A program made the position numbers and the translations under genes. Below are positions 1-8,267 of a stretch of 59,265 nt of DNA, in pieces. Position 1 is the stretch's first letter, and each line of letters opens with the position of its first letter. The stretch is from assembly GCF_024623785.1 (NCBI RefSeq), contig NZ_JANKBZ010000050.1, forward strand, positions 1 through 59,265, written 5' to 3'. This DNA is from Archangium lipolyticum. GTDB taxonomy: Bacteria > Myxococcota > Myxococcia > Myxococcales > Myxococcaceae. The notes under the pieces were generated by a model that was given only the letters and a program-made list of their open reading frames with translations, was not told the DNA's origin and made no database searches.

Positions 1-50
1 GGCGCGCTGTGCAAGGCGGTTGCCAGCGATGGCTCAGAGGGGAGCGGCCC

Positions 51-458
51 TCAGCGCATCACGTCGGTCGTCTCTCGTCGTGGACCGCCATCCGCCGAGG
101 GAAACCCACGGGTGCTACAGAAGAGCCCGAAGAACCACGACACGATGGGGTGGCCAGCGCTGTCAGCCCCTCCGTAATTGAAGAACCGGCAGCTGTCGCC
201 GAAGTGCCACGATGCCGGCACCGCGAGAAAGAGATCATAGGGCGGTGGACTGGAATTCCATGCCTCGACATGCCACCAGCACGTGCCTGCCGGGGGGCTT
301 GCACAGCTCGTCTGCGTCCGATTGAGCGGGGTGGCTTGGGAAGGCAGGCTCGGGTCCGTGAGCAGATAGCAGCGCTCCGCAGCGCCTGCGCGAACTGGGA
401 GGGAGGCCACAAGAATCGCGGCCATGACGAGTACGGCCTGTTTCATCGCGTTCTTCAC
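51..458 (-). CDS. small secreted protein, paralogue A (hypothetical)
   Basis: A 135-residue product starts with a Sec-type signal (MKNAMKQ followed by a hydrophobic stretch ending near AGAAE), so it is probably exported. The mature part is rich in Cys, Pro and Trp and contains a block, 'AVPASW' then a Cys about 6 residues on, that recurs in the protein encoded at 777-1424 ('AVPASW' followed by 'NGC'). The two are therefore paralogues, lying on either side of an IS630 relic. This copy ends soon after the shared block and lacks the roughly 90-residue C-terminal half of the other, so it may be truncated. I do not recognise a family and assign no function. Met5 is an alternative start. Confidence 0.6.
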   Translation of the reverse strand: MKNAMKQAVLVMAAILVASLPVRAGAAERCYLLTDPSLPSQATPLNRTQTSCASPPAGTCWWHVEAWNSSPPPYDLFLAVPASWHFGDSCRFFNYGGADSAGHPIVSWFFGLFCSTRGFPSADGGPRRETTDVMR

Positions 459-541
459 GGTTGACTTCCCGGACAGTAGGTTGTGAGGCAGGAACGTATT
501 TCACCGAGAGTGGAAGACGGACCCTTACATACCCGGAAAAG

Positions 542-672
542 GTGTCAAAGGAATCGTTCGACACCTTGTCTCCTACGAATCGTCTGAGAGCCGGCGCAGT
601 TGGCGCGCGCGACTGACGTTCTACTACCTGCCGGCGTATGCACCTGAACTCAACGAGATGGAGGCGGTGTAG
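542..672 (+). mobile_element. IS630-family transposase relic (3' end, frame-broken)
   Basis: Reading from 619, the plus strand encodes F-Y-Y-L-P-A-Y-A-P-E-L-N-E-M-E-A-V then a stop at 670-672. This matches the conserved C-terminal DDE-region signature of IS630/IS-like transposases (LPxYxPELNxIE). Just upstream, in another frame from 542, the codons read V-S-K-E-S-F-D-T-L, resembling the 'HxSK' segment that precedes this motif in the same family. The two parts are out of frame and no start or intact catalytic core exists, so this is a dead fragment. It lies between the two paralogous secreted-protein genes. Confidence 0.65.
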
Positions 673-776
673 GGAGTACCCTCGCTAGAAGTTCCCCGCG
701 TCGCACTCCTCCCAGAGTTTCTTAACTGGTCGAAAGGCCTGGTCCTCCGCAGTCCAGCCGTCCTCTTTGAGCGGAA

Positions 777-1424
777 TTACTGGCAGAGATTGTAGCTCTG
801 GAATGCCTTGCAAGAGTATGAAAGCTGAACATCAACCCTGCGAAACGAGAACCCGACTCTCTGACACGCGCTGACCGTCCATGACCCGATACAAGGCCCA
901 AATGTTGGTCCCGGCCCGGGGCATGTACTGGAGGCCTGGGCGTTCACCTTGGCCCGTGCCTCGTATTCTGCGCCAATGCACGATGGCTCAACACCATACG
1001 CGTTCGCCACATAGGTGCTGGGGCTGGGGCAGTATGTGCTCTGGCGTTCCGAGTCTGGGGGCGTAACGTCCGGCTGCACATTGGGCGGTTGGGTGGAACA
1101 CCCCTCAATGCCGGAGTAGAACATCACGATGCGCGGCACGCCATTGGCGTCCCTGAACATGAAGTCCACGTAGGTGCAACCGTTCCACGTCCACGACGCT
1201 GGTACCGCAATGTGCAAGTTAGGAGACTCGTTCTGGCTCAGATTTCGCGGCTTGATCCATGCGTACCCTGGGGGCGTCGACGTGCACGGCACCGAGACGA
1301 GGGCGAGGTAGCCTCCTCCTGGTGTGGTACCGGTACCATCGGATTGGTAGCATTCACATGCCGCCTGAGCACTGCGAGACGTGAAAAGTACGGCAAGCAC
1401 TGTACTAAGCACTGCGAAGCGCAT
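777..1424 (-). CDS. secreted Cys-rich protein, paralogue B (hypothetical)
   Basis: I chose the ATG at 1424 because it begins a clear signal peptide (MRFAVLSTVLAVLF...AQA) directly followed by a Cys-rich mature domain; the open frame continues upstream but without signal-like sequence. The product is 215 aa with about a dozen Cys, suggesting an oxidised extracytoplasmic protein. Residues around 'HIAVPASWTWNGC' and 'GIEGCS' align with the shorter protein at 51-458. The C-terminal half (from 'PDVTPPDSERQ') is unique to this copy. No enzymatic motif is visible and no family name is assigned. There is no clear ribosome binding site. Confidence 0.6.
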   Translation of the reverse strand: MRFAVLSTVLAVLFTSRSAQAACECYQSDGTGTTPGGGYLALVSVPCTSTPPGYAWIKPRNLSQNESPNLHIAVPASWTWNGCTYVDFMFRDANGVPRIVMFYSGIEGCSTQPPNVQPDVTPPDSERQSTYCPSPSTYVANAYGVEPSCIGAEYEARAKVNAQASSTCPGPGPTFGPCIGSWTVSACQRVGFSFRRVDVQLSYSCKAFQSYNLCQ

Positions 1425-1629
1425 GGGTCGGCTTTCAGGAGGTAAAGGGAAACCCGGGGATGGTGTCATGGCCACGAGAGAAGTTGAAGCTGCGCGCCAG
1501 ATTACACCGCCAATCCTCGGGCGCATGGGCGGAGTAGACGCTCTTCTGCACGGTCCGTGGGTTGAAGAACAGGCTGGCCGGGCAGCAGAGCGTAAAAACG
1601 CTCGGCGCGTCCCCTCCATCGCAGCCTCT

Positions 1630-2388
1630 TCACGCCTCCGAGCGCCCACCGATCTCCGGGAAGCGCTCATAGCCTCGCTTGAGGGCGTTCAGGTGCTCGG
1701 GCTTGTCCAAGTCGAGGGGCGCCGCGGTGAGGCTCACCACCCACCCACCCGACGCCGTCCGCCGGGCCCGCGCCAGCAACTCGGCATCGCGGGATGGGTC
1801 CGGGAAGCCGATGGCCTCCGCGGCCGCCGCGGACCAGTAGTTGATCCACCCGAGGTACTGGGGAACCTTGGGTGAGCGGATGTTCCACGGGAGCTTGAGC
1901 ATTGGAAGCCCGTGGGGAGGTGGTTGCGGCCCCCCCGACTTCGGGCCCGTCTGCGCAGCGATGACCAACCTCACGGGGCCGGGCGCCACGGTTCCCCACC
2001 TGGCGCGCACGCCCTCCGCGACGTTTTCCAGCATGTCCCCAGCAGCAGCGACAACGGGCTCGTCCTGCGGGAGCTTCGCATGGACGATAAGCAACGGCTC
2101 GCGCCCCGGACTCGCGATCGCGCTCTCTTGCTGCCCGTCCATCAGCACCGGGTAGCTCTCGTCCCCATTGCACAGCAACCCAAACTCGCCGTCTGCAGCG
2201 GACTTCGCCAGCCACGTCGCGCGCTGAGTAAGCGCGATGGGCCGCCCCGACTCCGAGACCCGCCACGCCAACCGCAAGCCAGGGAGTGACCGCTCCATCC
2301 CTTCAACAGCCGCGAGCGGGCGCCCGTCGTCGCTCGTGAGAGCTGGCGCGTAGACATGCAGATGGAGGCGAGCCCGAGTAGTCATCAT
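1630..2388 (-). CDS. DUF5953 family protein, putative immunity protein
   Basis: A soluble protein of 252 aa with the look of the myxobacterial DUF5953 family: 'VYAPAL' near the N-terminus, 'GMERSLPGLRLAWRVSE', 'LCNGDESYPV', and a highly conserved C-terminal region containing 'YLGWINYWS' and 'GFPDPSRDAELL'. There is no signal peptide or membrane segment, so it is cytoplasmic. The ATG at 2388 overlaps the TGA of the upstream lipoprotein gene (ATGA), which implies translational coupling; a GTG two codons upstream is possible. The family is recalled as occurring beside secreted or lipoprotein toxins in myxobacteria, so immunity to the 2385-3485 product is the best inference. No binding interface can be read from the sequence. 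Confidence 0.75.
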   Translation of the reverse strand: MMTTRARLHLHVYAPALTSDDGRPLAAVEGMERSLPGLRLAWRVSESGRPIALTQRATWLAKSAADGEFGLLCNGDESYPVLMDGQQESAIASPGREPLLIVHAKLPQDEPVVAAAGDMLENVAEGVRARWGTVAPGPVRLVIAAQTGPKSGGPQPPPHGLPMLKLPWNIRSPKVPQYLGWINYWSAAAAEAIGFPDPSRDAELLARARRTASGGWVVSLTAAPLDLDKPEHLNALKRGYERFPEIGGRSEA

Positions 2389-3485
2389 TTGCACCCTGTG
2401 ACGACGATATCAAAGCTGGCGTCTTCCTCCAGGAGAGCGGCCTTGTGGGCCTCGCTGATCACCCCGACCTTGAAGGCATACCCACAGGCCAGAGCTATCG
2501 CCCTGTACGCCCTGAACTCCTTAACCTCCTTCTTGACCGTGATCCCCTTGATGAAGTCGCTGTATCCGTCGAAGTACTCGACCTTGATTTCCCACAGGAC
2601 ACGCACTCCCACCTGGAGCGCGTCGAAGTCCCTGCCATCTACATGTGCATCCATCCCGGGCCAGCGGTTGGGCGGATACCAGTCGGCGCACCTGTTGTGG
2701 GCCTTGTTGCCGCCTGAGTGCGGCACCGGCGTGGCCTCGCACTTGCGGTCTCGCTCCCTGTCCGTGGGCTCGGGTGGCAGCGGGGGCGGCCTGCCCTCTC
2801 CCTCCGGCTGCGTCTTGGGCCGCCGCTTCTTCTGGGGCTCCTGTGAGACGGGCTTCGTCTCGGCCACCGGCTGCGCTTCTGGCACCGGCCGTGTCTCCGG
2901 CACGGGCCGCGTCGGAGGTGGACGCACCTGGGGACGCCCACGCTTCTCGTAGGCCTCCAGCGCCTCTGAAATGGCGTAACCCACCACCACCACGCCGGCG
3001 ACGACAACGGCCCCCACGACCAGCTCCGGGGCCGCGAGGACACAGAGCCCGATGCCCAAGGCCCCGGCGCCCGCGGAGGCGACCGAGCACCGCCCCGTGG
3101 CGTCCCTGAACCGCACCCGCTCGTGGTCGAGCGCGTAGAAGCACCGCTCTACCAGGTCGGCCCATGGCTGGCCCGACTCCTCGACGACGCACCGGCCCCC
3201 GTCCGTCCAGGGCAGCTTCGCCGCGCGCCGGAGGTTGCCGACCACCAGGTCCTCGCGCACTTCCTCGGCCGCCACCTGGGCACCACCCCCGCGCCGCCAG
3301 CTGCGCGCCGTGCCGGTGAGCGTTCCGCCCATGGGGTAGCTGGTCGCGCACGCGGCCTGCAGCCCGAGAACCACCAGCACCAAGACACGCGAGGCAAGCC
3401 AGGGCCGGCCGCGCGAGCTCCGCCGAGCTTCGAGCTGCGTACCGCCGCCCTCCCCCGCCTCAGGACTCCGGTACTCCTTCAACAT
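2385..3485 (-). CDS. lipoprotein with C-terminal DUF6310 domain, putative polymorphic toxin
   Basis: The ATG at 3485 is preferred to the longer frame because it has a purine-rich GGGGGGAAAGG upstream and leads into a hydrophobic segment ending in an A-A-C lipobox-like site (about residue 47; the -3 residue is atypical). The 366-aa product then has a Gly/Val-rich membrane-like stretch (about residues 140-170), a long Pro-rich linker (PPPTRPVPETRPVPE...), and a C-terminal globular domain with 'CADWYPPNRWPGMDAHVDG', 'FDALQVGVRVLWEIKVE' and 'ACGYAFKVGV'. That pattern is the DUF6310 family; the 'D...WEIK' spacing recalls nuclease-like toxin folds, which is inference. The layout of lipoprotein head, linker and variable tail with a coupled partner gene fits a contact- or exchange-delivered toxin. 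Confidence 0.7.
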   Translation of the reverse strand: MLKEYRSPEAGEGGGTQLEARRSSRGRPWLASRVLVLVVLGLQAACATSYPMGGTLTGTARSWRRGGGAQVAAEEVREDLVVGNLRRAAKLPWTDGGRCVVEESGQPWADLVERCFYALDHERVRFRDATGRCSVASAGAGALGIGLCVLAAPELVVGAVVVAGVVVVGYAISEALEAYEKRGRPQVRPPPTRPVPETRPVPEAQPVAETKPVSQEPQKKRRPKTQPEGEGRPPPLPPEPTDRERDRKCEATPVPHSGGNKAHNRCADWYPPNRWPGMDAHVDGRDFDALQVGVRVLWEIKVEYFDGYSDFIKGITVKKEVKEFRAYRAIALACGYAFKVGVISEAHKAALLEEDASFDIVVTGCK

Positions 3486-3857
3486 GGCGCTGGCCTTTCC
3501 CCCCAGAAGAAATAGCCCTGGAGGAAGAGGACGAGGAGAAACCAATCGCTCAGCAAGGGGCGCAGCCGAACGCCAAGTGGACGCGGGCCAAGAAGACGGG
3601 TGGACACGGTGCACCTCCAGAGGCGACGCGGTGTGCAAGCCGTCGCTTCGGAACTACATGAAAATGCGGGTACGCCCGTCAACTACCTGGTCGGGAGCCC
3701 TCCTCAGGATGCAGCAAGTCCTCTGAGGGCCCGGGCTCGGAAGCTACGGAAATGTCACGTTACCGAGGGTACCGGTGCGCTGACGCTCCGCAGGGAGGCG
3801 GCGCCTCACCCTGAGCCTGCCGCGCGCCGTCATGGTCTGGCGCCTCCCTCGCGTGGC
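3486..3857. other. intergenic region, no credible gene
   Basis: This 372-base gap between two minus-strand genes has only short frames with poor codon usage. One plus-strand frame just inside it reads an acidic run (E-E-I-A-L-E-E-E-D-E-E) to a stop near 3660 but has no start or ribosome binding site. It probably contains the promoter of the DUF6310/DUF5953 pair; no clear -35/-10 was recognised. Confidence 0.4.
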
Positions 3858-4766
3858 TCAAGGAATCGAGATGTTCCCGATGGTCAACGCCTGGCCCCCT
3901 TGTGTCGTCAGGACGAGCTCATGCAGGGCGCTGGGTTCGTCCATTTCCACTTCACATGTCAGCAGAAAATACAAGCCATCATTCGCGAGCGTGGGAGCTT
4001 GCCAGATTCTGGTATATCGCTGTTTCGTCATGCCACTGGCGGATAGCGTGAGATCGTTGATGCGCCAGGGCTGGGCACTCCGCGGAAGCGTCAGCTCCAC
4101 TTGAAGCAGCATGGACCCTTTGGTGCGCACGGCGCGGTAACTGATGAGCTTCAGGGCCAACACTGCTTTTTCATCCCAGGTGACGTCCTTGCTCAGATTC
4201 CGAACGATCAGCTTGCCTTCGTTCTCCATCTCCGACAAGGCGGCTCTCTCGAGGTTCCTCTCTTGAACCACACGTGCGCGTAGGTGCTCGAGTTCGAGCT
4301 GCAATTGCCTGGTTCTGACACTTACGACATCCAACTCGCGTCGACATGCTTCCAGGGCTCTCCGAGGACGGACCACCTCCACCTGTCGCTCTGCTCTCAG
4401 GGGGTCCACCACGAGGATGAAGGTCGCGCCAGCAGGCGCCTCACCATCCTCGAATTTCACGGATAGCCGTAGGCGTCTCCCCGCCTCCAGCCTGCTCGAG
4501 GGAACGAGCAAGAGGAGACGCCCACTGGCTTCCACCTCGGTGAAGTCCTCCATTGCTTCCAATTCAATCTGCTCTGCGTGAATGCGTGAATCGAAGAGCA
4601 GTGTGGTGACGAACCCCGCGCTGATGCACACCTCCTGGAAATCATGAGGGGAGGTCTGTGTCAGCTCGATGCGCCGCCTGTCCTGCTCACATGCTTGTGA
4701 GCTGGAAGGCGGAGCAGTACCCGTGAGGAGCCAGACAAGAAGGGGGGCAAGGGGGGCGGAGAGCAC
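3858..4766 (-). CDS. DUF2381 family secreted protein
   Basis: The 302-aa product begins at a GTG with a signal sequence (APLAPLLVWLLTG) and continues as a DUF2381 protein: a block of 'EVCISAGFVTTLLFD', a strand-rich region with 'LLLLVPSSRLEAGRRLRLSVKFEDGEAPAGA', then 'AERQVEVVRPRRA', a coiled-coil-like segment (about residues 135-175) rich in Leu/Glu/Arg, and a C-terminal beta-rich domain. In myxobacteria this family characteristically sits next to a Ser/Thr kinase gene, as here: the kinase stop at 4800 is only 33 bases upstream on the same strand. The protein is probably periplasmic or surface exposed. Its role with the kinase is unknown. The gene is visibly less GC-rich than the core genes of the window. 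Confidence 0.75.
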   Translation of the reverse strand: MLSAPLAPLLVWLLTGTAPPSSSQACEQDRRRIELTQTSPHDFQEVCISAGFVTTLLFDSRIHAEQIELEAMEDFTEVEASGRLLLLVPSSRLEAGRRLRLSVKFEDGEAPAGATFILVVDPLRAERQVEVVRPRRALEACRRELDVVSVRTRQLQLELEHLRARVVQERNLERAALSEMENEGKLIVRNLSKDVTWDEKAVLALKLISYRAVRTKGSMLLQVELTLPRSAQPWRINDLTLSASGMTKQRYTRIWQAPTLANDGLYFLLTCEVEMDEPSALHELVLTTQGGQALTIGNISIP

Positions 4767-4799
4767 GTAAGGACCGTTTCCCGGTGCGGGTGATGAAGT

Positions 4800-6863
4800 C
4801 TACCAGTGATCCACTGCCCGGAGCTGGATGCGGGCAAAGGTCCTGATCGTGTTCTTCCCCTTTCCCTTGCCAAGGTAGGGGACACCCGGCTCGCCATTGT
4901 GCCAGGCCTCCATGCATACGGGACCGAAGAAGTTCGCATCCTCCTTCGGGCCAACGAGCCCCTCATCGTAGTAGGTGTAGTTGACGAAACGGGCATGAAT
5001 GCGGTTCTCATGGATGACGAGTGGTCCCGTGAACGCCTGGGGCCTGGTACTGATGGGCAGGCTGCCAAAGGACTTGTTCTGTTCATGTCGGGTTCTGGCG
5101 AACGGTGCCGGCAGATCCACCTGTTCGTTCTCGGAGATCTGTTCCATGGGAATCTCCATTGGGACTCTCTCCGACCAGACACTGTCGTAGAATTTCCCGA
5201 TCTCGATGCCATGCTTCTTCATGTACTCGACCGCTTCGCGAGGGCACTTCATCGTCATCGCGAACTCCTCCCTGTTGAGCTTCTCCGGGGTGTCGAAGGT
5301 CCTGGCGAAGTTCTGGGTGAGGGCGGACGGCGCGGTGCAGGCGGAACTGGTGATGGCCAGTACCCCGGCGGCGCACATCGCGCTGAGTCGGTTGTAGTTC
5401 TCCACGTGCTTCTTCTCCTCCTGGGCGGGGGAGACGTTCTTCTTGCTCTTCGCGCGCATGTTTTTCTCTCCGTGTCTGACGTTGACGACGGGCGCGGGGA
5501 GGACCTTCCCGTTGGGCGCCGCGTCCCCACCAACATCCGGCGACTTCCACGGCGGCGCGACAACTTGGAAAAAAGTGTCTCCTTGTATGGGATAGGGCTC
5601 GGGGGACATGAAAGGTAGGGTCGCGTGTACTACCGCAGAGGGCGGCTGCGCATGTGGCGAGGTGCCTGGCCATGAGTCCGAGGCCAGGGTGAAGCCCCCC
5701 AGCCCCAACGCCATCCCGGCCCATGCGGCGCCACGGATGAGGGACGGGAAAACCGCCAGCCAGCCGGCTCCCGATGGCGCCGGCACCTGCTTCACTGCTT
5801 CTCCTCGGCGCGGTGGCTGCCGTGCGAGTCTCACCATCCGAGCCAGGGGGTCCTGCCCGTCCGCCAGTGCTGGCGCGGAGCTTGTGGTGGCGTTGTGTGG
5901 GCTCCGGGGCTCGAACAGGGGGAGTTGCCACGACTTGTTCGCTCGCGCCTTCAGGGCCAGCAGCGCCGCGCGCACCTCCCACGCGTTCGCGTACCGGGCC
6001 TCGCGTCGCTTCTCCAGCATGCGCAGGCACACGTGGCTCAGGGCCTTCGGGACGCGGCCGTTGTGGACGTGGGGCGGCACGGGCGCCTGCGTGAGGACGG
6101 CCCTGCCCACCGCGAGGACATCCCTACCGGTGAAGGGCAGGCGATCCGCCAGCAGCCAGTAGAGCACGATGCCCACCGCCCACAGGTCGTCCGCGGGACT
6201 GGGTGAGTAGCGTGCCTCTTTCTCGCCCACGTGATTGCGGAAGAAGTCCCAGACCTCGGGACCGCGATACTCCGCGGTGCCCGGTGGCAGCGTGGACGTG
6301 AGCTGCGGTGCCCCCGTGTAGGAGCCCGCGCCGAAGTCCACCAGCATCGGTTGTCCATCCGAGGCGCGCACCAGGATGTTGGAGACCTTCACGTCCCGGT
6401 GCACCACGCCCGAGCCGTGCACCGCCTCCAGTGCCTCCAGCAGCGGCAGCAGCAGCGACACCACCTCGAGTGCCGACGGGTTGAACCCGCGTGCCCACTC
6501 GTCCAGGGGCGAGCCTTCCACGAGATCCATGACGAGGACGCGGTAGTAGGGAGCGTTCTCCGGCCAGTCGAAGTACCCCAGCAGCCGCACCACGTGGGGG
6601 TGCTTCAGCCGGCGGAGCACGTCCACCTCCCGCTCCTCCCAGCCCCCGGAGGTCTCCAACGGGAGGATCTTCAGCGCGACGGCGCTCTCCCCGCAGCGCG
6701 CGCTGTACACGGTGCCATAGCCTCCCGTCCCCAGCTGATCCTCCAACGAGTAGCCGCCCACCCGGGTGCCTCGGGTCAGTGGGGGCGGTGGGGGCTGGCG
6801 GGGGCCTGGGAGGCCGGGTTCGGAGGAGCGGGTCTCGGAAGGCTTCTTCAGATCTTCTGTCAT
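4800..6863 (-). CDS. Ser/Thr protein kinase with C-terminal extracytoplasmic domain
   Basis: The ATG at 6863 is preceded by GGAGGT at good spacing. The 687-aa product has a complete Hanks kinase domain: Gly loop LGTGGYGTVY (residues 44-53), ALK Lys65, HRD Asp157, DFG Asp177 and a PE at 202-203. A membrane segment follows (about 377-394), then a linker and a 220-residue C-terminal region. That region starts at an internal Met469 with its own GGAGAG six bases upstream and a hydrophobic stretch ending T-S-S-A-C509, i.e. a lipoprotein-like N-terminus. Its tail ('VCMEAWHNGE...') resembles regions that often follow DUF2381-linked kinases. Either the protein is a fusion with the tail outside the cytoplasm, or a separate lipoprotein is also translated from the internal start. 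Confidence 0.85.
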   Translation of the reverse strand: MTEDLKKPSETRSSEPGLPGPRQPPPPPLTRGTRVGGYSLEDQLGTGGYGTVYSARCGESAVALKILPLETSGGWEEREVDVLRRLKHPHVVRLLGYFDWPENAPYYRVLVMDLVEGSPLDEWARGFNPSALEVVSLLLPLLEALEAVHGSGVVHRDVKVSNILVRASDGQPMLVDFGAGSYTGAPQLTSTLPPGTAEYRGPEVWDFFRNHVGEKEARYSPSPADDLWAVGIVLYWLLADRLPFTGRDVLAVGRAVLTQAPVPPHVHNGRVPKALSHVCLRMLEKRREARYANAWEVRAALLALKARANKSWQLPLFEPRSPHNATTSSAPALADGQDPLARMVRLARQPPRRGEAVKQVPAPSGAGWLAVFPSLIRGAAWAGMALGLGGFTLASDSWPGTSPHAQPPSAVVHATLPFMSPEPYPIQGDTFFQVVAPPWKSPDVGGDAAPNGKVLPAPVVNVRHGEKNMRAKSKKNVSPAQEEKKHVENYNRLSAMCAAGVLAITSSACTAPSALTQNFARTFDTPEKLNREEFAMTMKCPREAVEYMKKHGIEIGKFYDSVWSERVPMEIPMEQISENEQVDLPAPFARTRHEQNKSFGSLPISTRPQAFTGPLVIHENRIHARFVNYTYYDEGLVGPKEDANFFGPVCMEAWHNGEPGVPYLGKGKGKNTIRTFARIQLRAVDHW

Positions 6864-7107
6864 GTGTGGGACCTCCAGGGTAGGGCGGGCCACGCACCTT
6901 CCGGAATCGCTCCCTTCGCGGGGAGGCCGCGGGACGCGTGCGGCGGACGGGCCCTGAACGTGAACCGACAAGTCACGCTCCGGGACACTACTCACGGAAT
7001 CACCCCGCAGGCTACTGCTCAGGTCATGTGAGCTTCCAGTTTCGAGCGTGTCCCTGACTCAGCAGACGAGGCGCGGCCGATGGACGTCGGTTGCGCGAGC
7101 GGGGACA

Positions 7108-7454
7108 ATGGGTGCCATGGCCGCTCGGAACCCAGGTTCACTTTCGCGAGGAATCGGGTGGTGGCGTCTCTACGTGCTCGGCTCGGTAGCGCTGCTTCTG
7201 GCCGGGTGTGCCGCGCACGCTCCGTTCACCGGGTCGCTGAGCTCCCTGGAAACATCTTCTTGTGGGGGAAGTTTCGGAAGGCTCGTCCCAATCCGACAGC
7301 TGATGATGTGAGACGCGCAGCCGAAATCATCGATGGGCGGTTCGCGTCCTGGTACCACCACGCCGAAGAGCCGCCGGGGTTGTTGAAGACCACAGAAGAG
7401 GCCAGGGACGCTGCATTGCGCGAGTTGCGGAGCCGATTCCCTGGGCTCGAGTAG
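7108..7454 (+). pseudogene. broken lipoprotein gene (N- and C-parts in different frames)
   Basis: From the ATG at 7108 (or 7117) one frame encodes a lipoprotein signal (GWWRLYVLGSVALLLAGC) and a short mature N-terminus, then runs into junk after about 7250. From about 7226 a different frame encodes a well-behaved C-terminal segment, 'NIFLWGKFRKARPNPTADD ... RFASWYHHAEEPPGLLKTTEE', ending at the TAG at 7452-7454, 27 bases before the next gene. The simplest reading is one lipoprotein gene with a frameshift or small deletion near 7225-7255. The position just upstream of an SMI1/KNR4-like gene suggests a decayed toxin-type partner. I do not recognise the C-terminal family. Confidence 0.45.
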
Positions 7455-7480
7455 AATCATTGAGAACGGTAGAGGAGTTC

Positions 7481-8130
7481 ATGGAACTGCCTGGTCTGGA
7501 TAGGCTCTTGGATGCATGCCAGCGGTTGAACCTGGGGTTGAAAACCTCCCCCCCGCCCGTGAGCCATTGAAGGCTGGGAGCTTGCTGGCGGGCCTGCCCC
7601 TCGATCCGGTACTGGCGAGCGTCTATGCACGTCTGGGACATGCCGCGTTCGCTACCAAGGTCAGCAGCTGGGTGCTCACCCAGTTCGATGACGAGGTGAA
7701 CAGGTTGGAGGAGAACAACAAGTGGTGGCAGGCGAATTACTGGGAAGATCTGGGTGAGCCCGTGATTGTTTTCGGTGGCGACGTCTACACCTACGCCACC
7801 GTGCCTGGTCTCATGGATGCGCGCGGAATGCAGCCCGTGGTGGAAGTGAACACCTACGATCTCGATGGGCCCAAGGTCATGCCCGTGGCCTCGAACGTGG
7901 ACCGGTTCTTCGACAGCTATTCGCGCTACCTGGAAGCCCTGGTCGCACACCCGGGCTATCAGGAGTCCGGCGAGAAGGAACTCACCTTTCCCTGGGACGC
8001 GACCGGGATCCTCTCGCGGGACGAGCGGCTGGTGGAATTGATGCGCGCGGGGCGCTTCGACGCGCTGATGAAGCACGTGGATGACTCGACGCGCCGCTGG
8101 GCGGCGAAGGTGATGGGAACCCGGACGTGA
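7481..8130 (+). pseudogene. SMI1/KNR4 (SUKH)-like immunity-type gene, frameshifted at a C7 run
   Basis: The true start appears to be the ATG at 7481, with GAGGAG seven bases upstream. It encodes M-E-L-P-G-L-D-R-L-L-D-A-C-Q-R-L and continues to K-T-S-P-P, but the frame then reaches a stop at 7568. The rest of the protein (A-R-E-P-L-K-A-G ... to 8130) is in the -1 frame, and the switch point is a run of seven Cs at 7548-7554. Eight Cs would give one continuous protein of about 216 aa. The long part has the SMI1/KNR4-like features 'ANYWEDLGEPVIVFGGD', 'PVVEVNTYDLDGPKVMPVASNVDRFF' and a terminal 'LVELMRAGRFD'. It could be a real disrupted gene, a slippage-controlled gene or a sequencing error. 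Confidence 0.6.
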
Positions 8131-8267
8131 CCGGCTGCTTCCTCTCCCTCCCAGTCCAGGCGAGCCTCCTCCCCCGCTCGTCCGGAATGGCCAACGGTGT
8201 GGGTTGAACAACTCCGTCTTGTCCCCAACCTTGACGGAGACGTTCTTGCCACCGTTGACCGTGCGAT

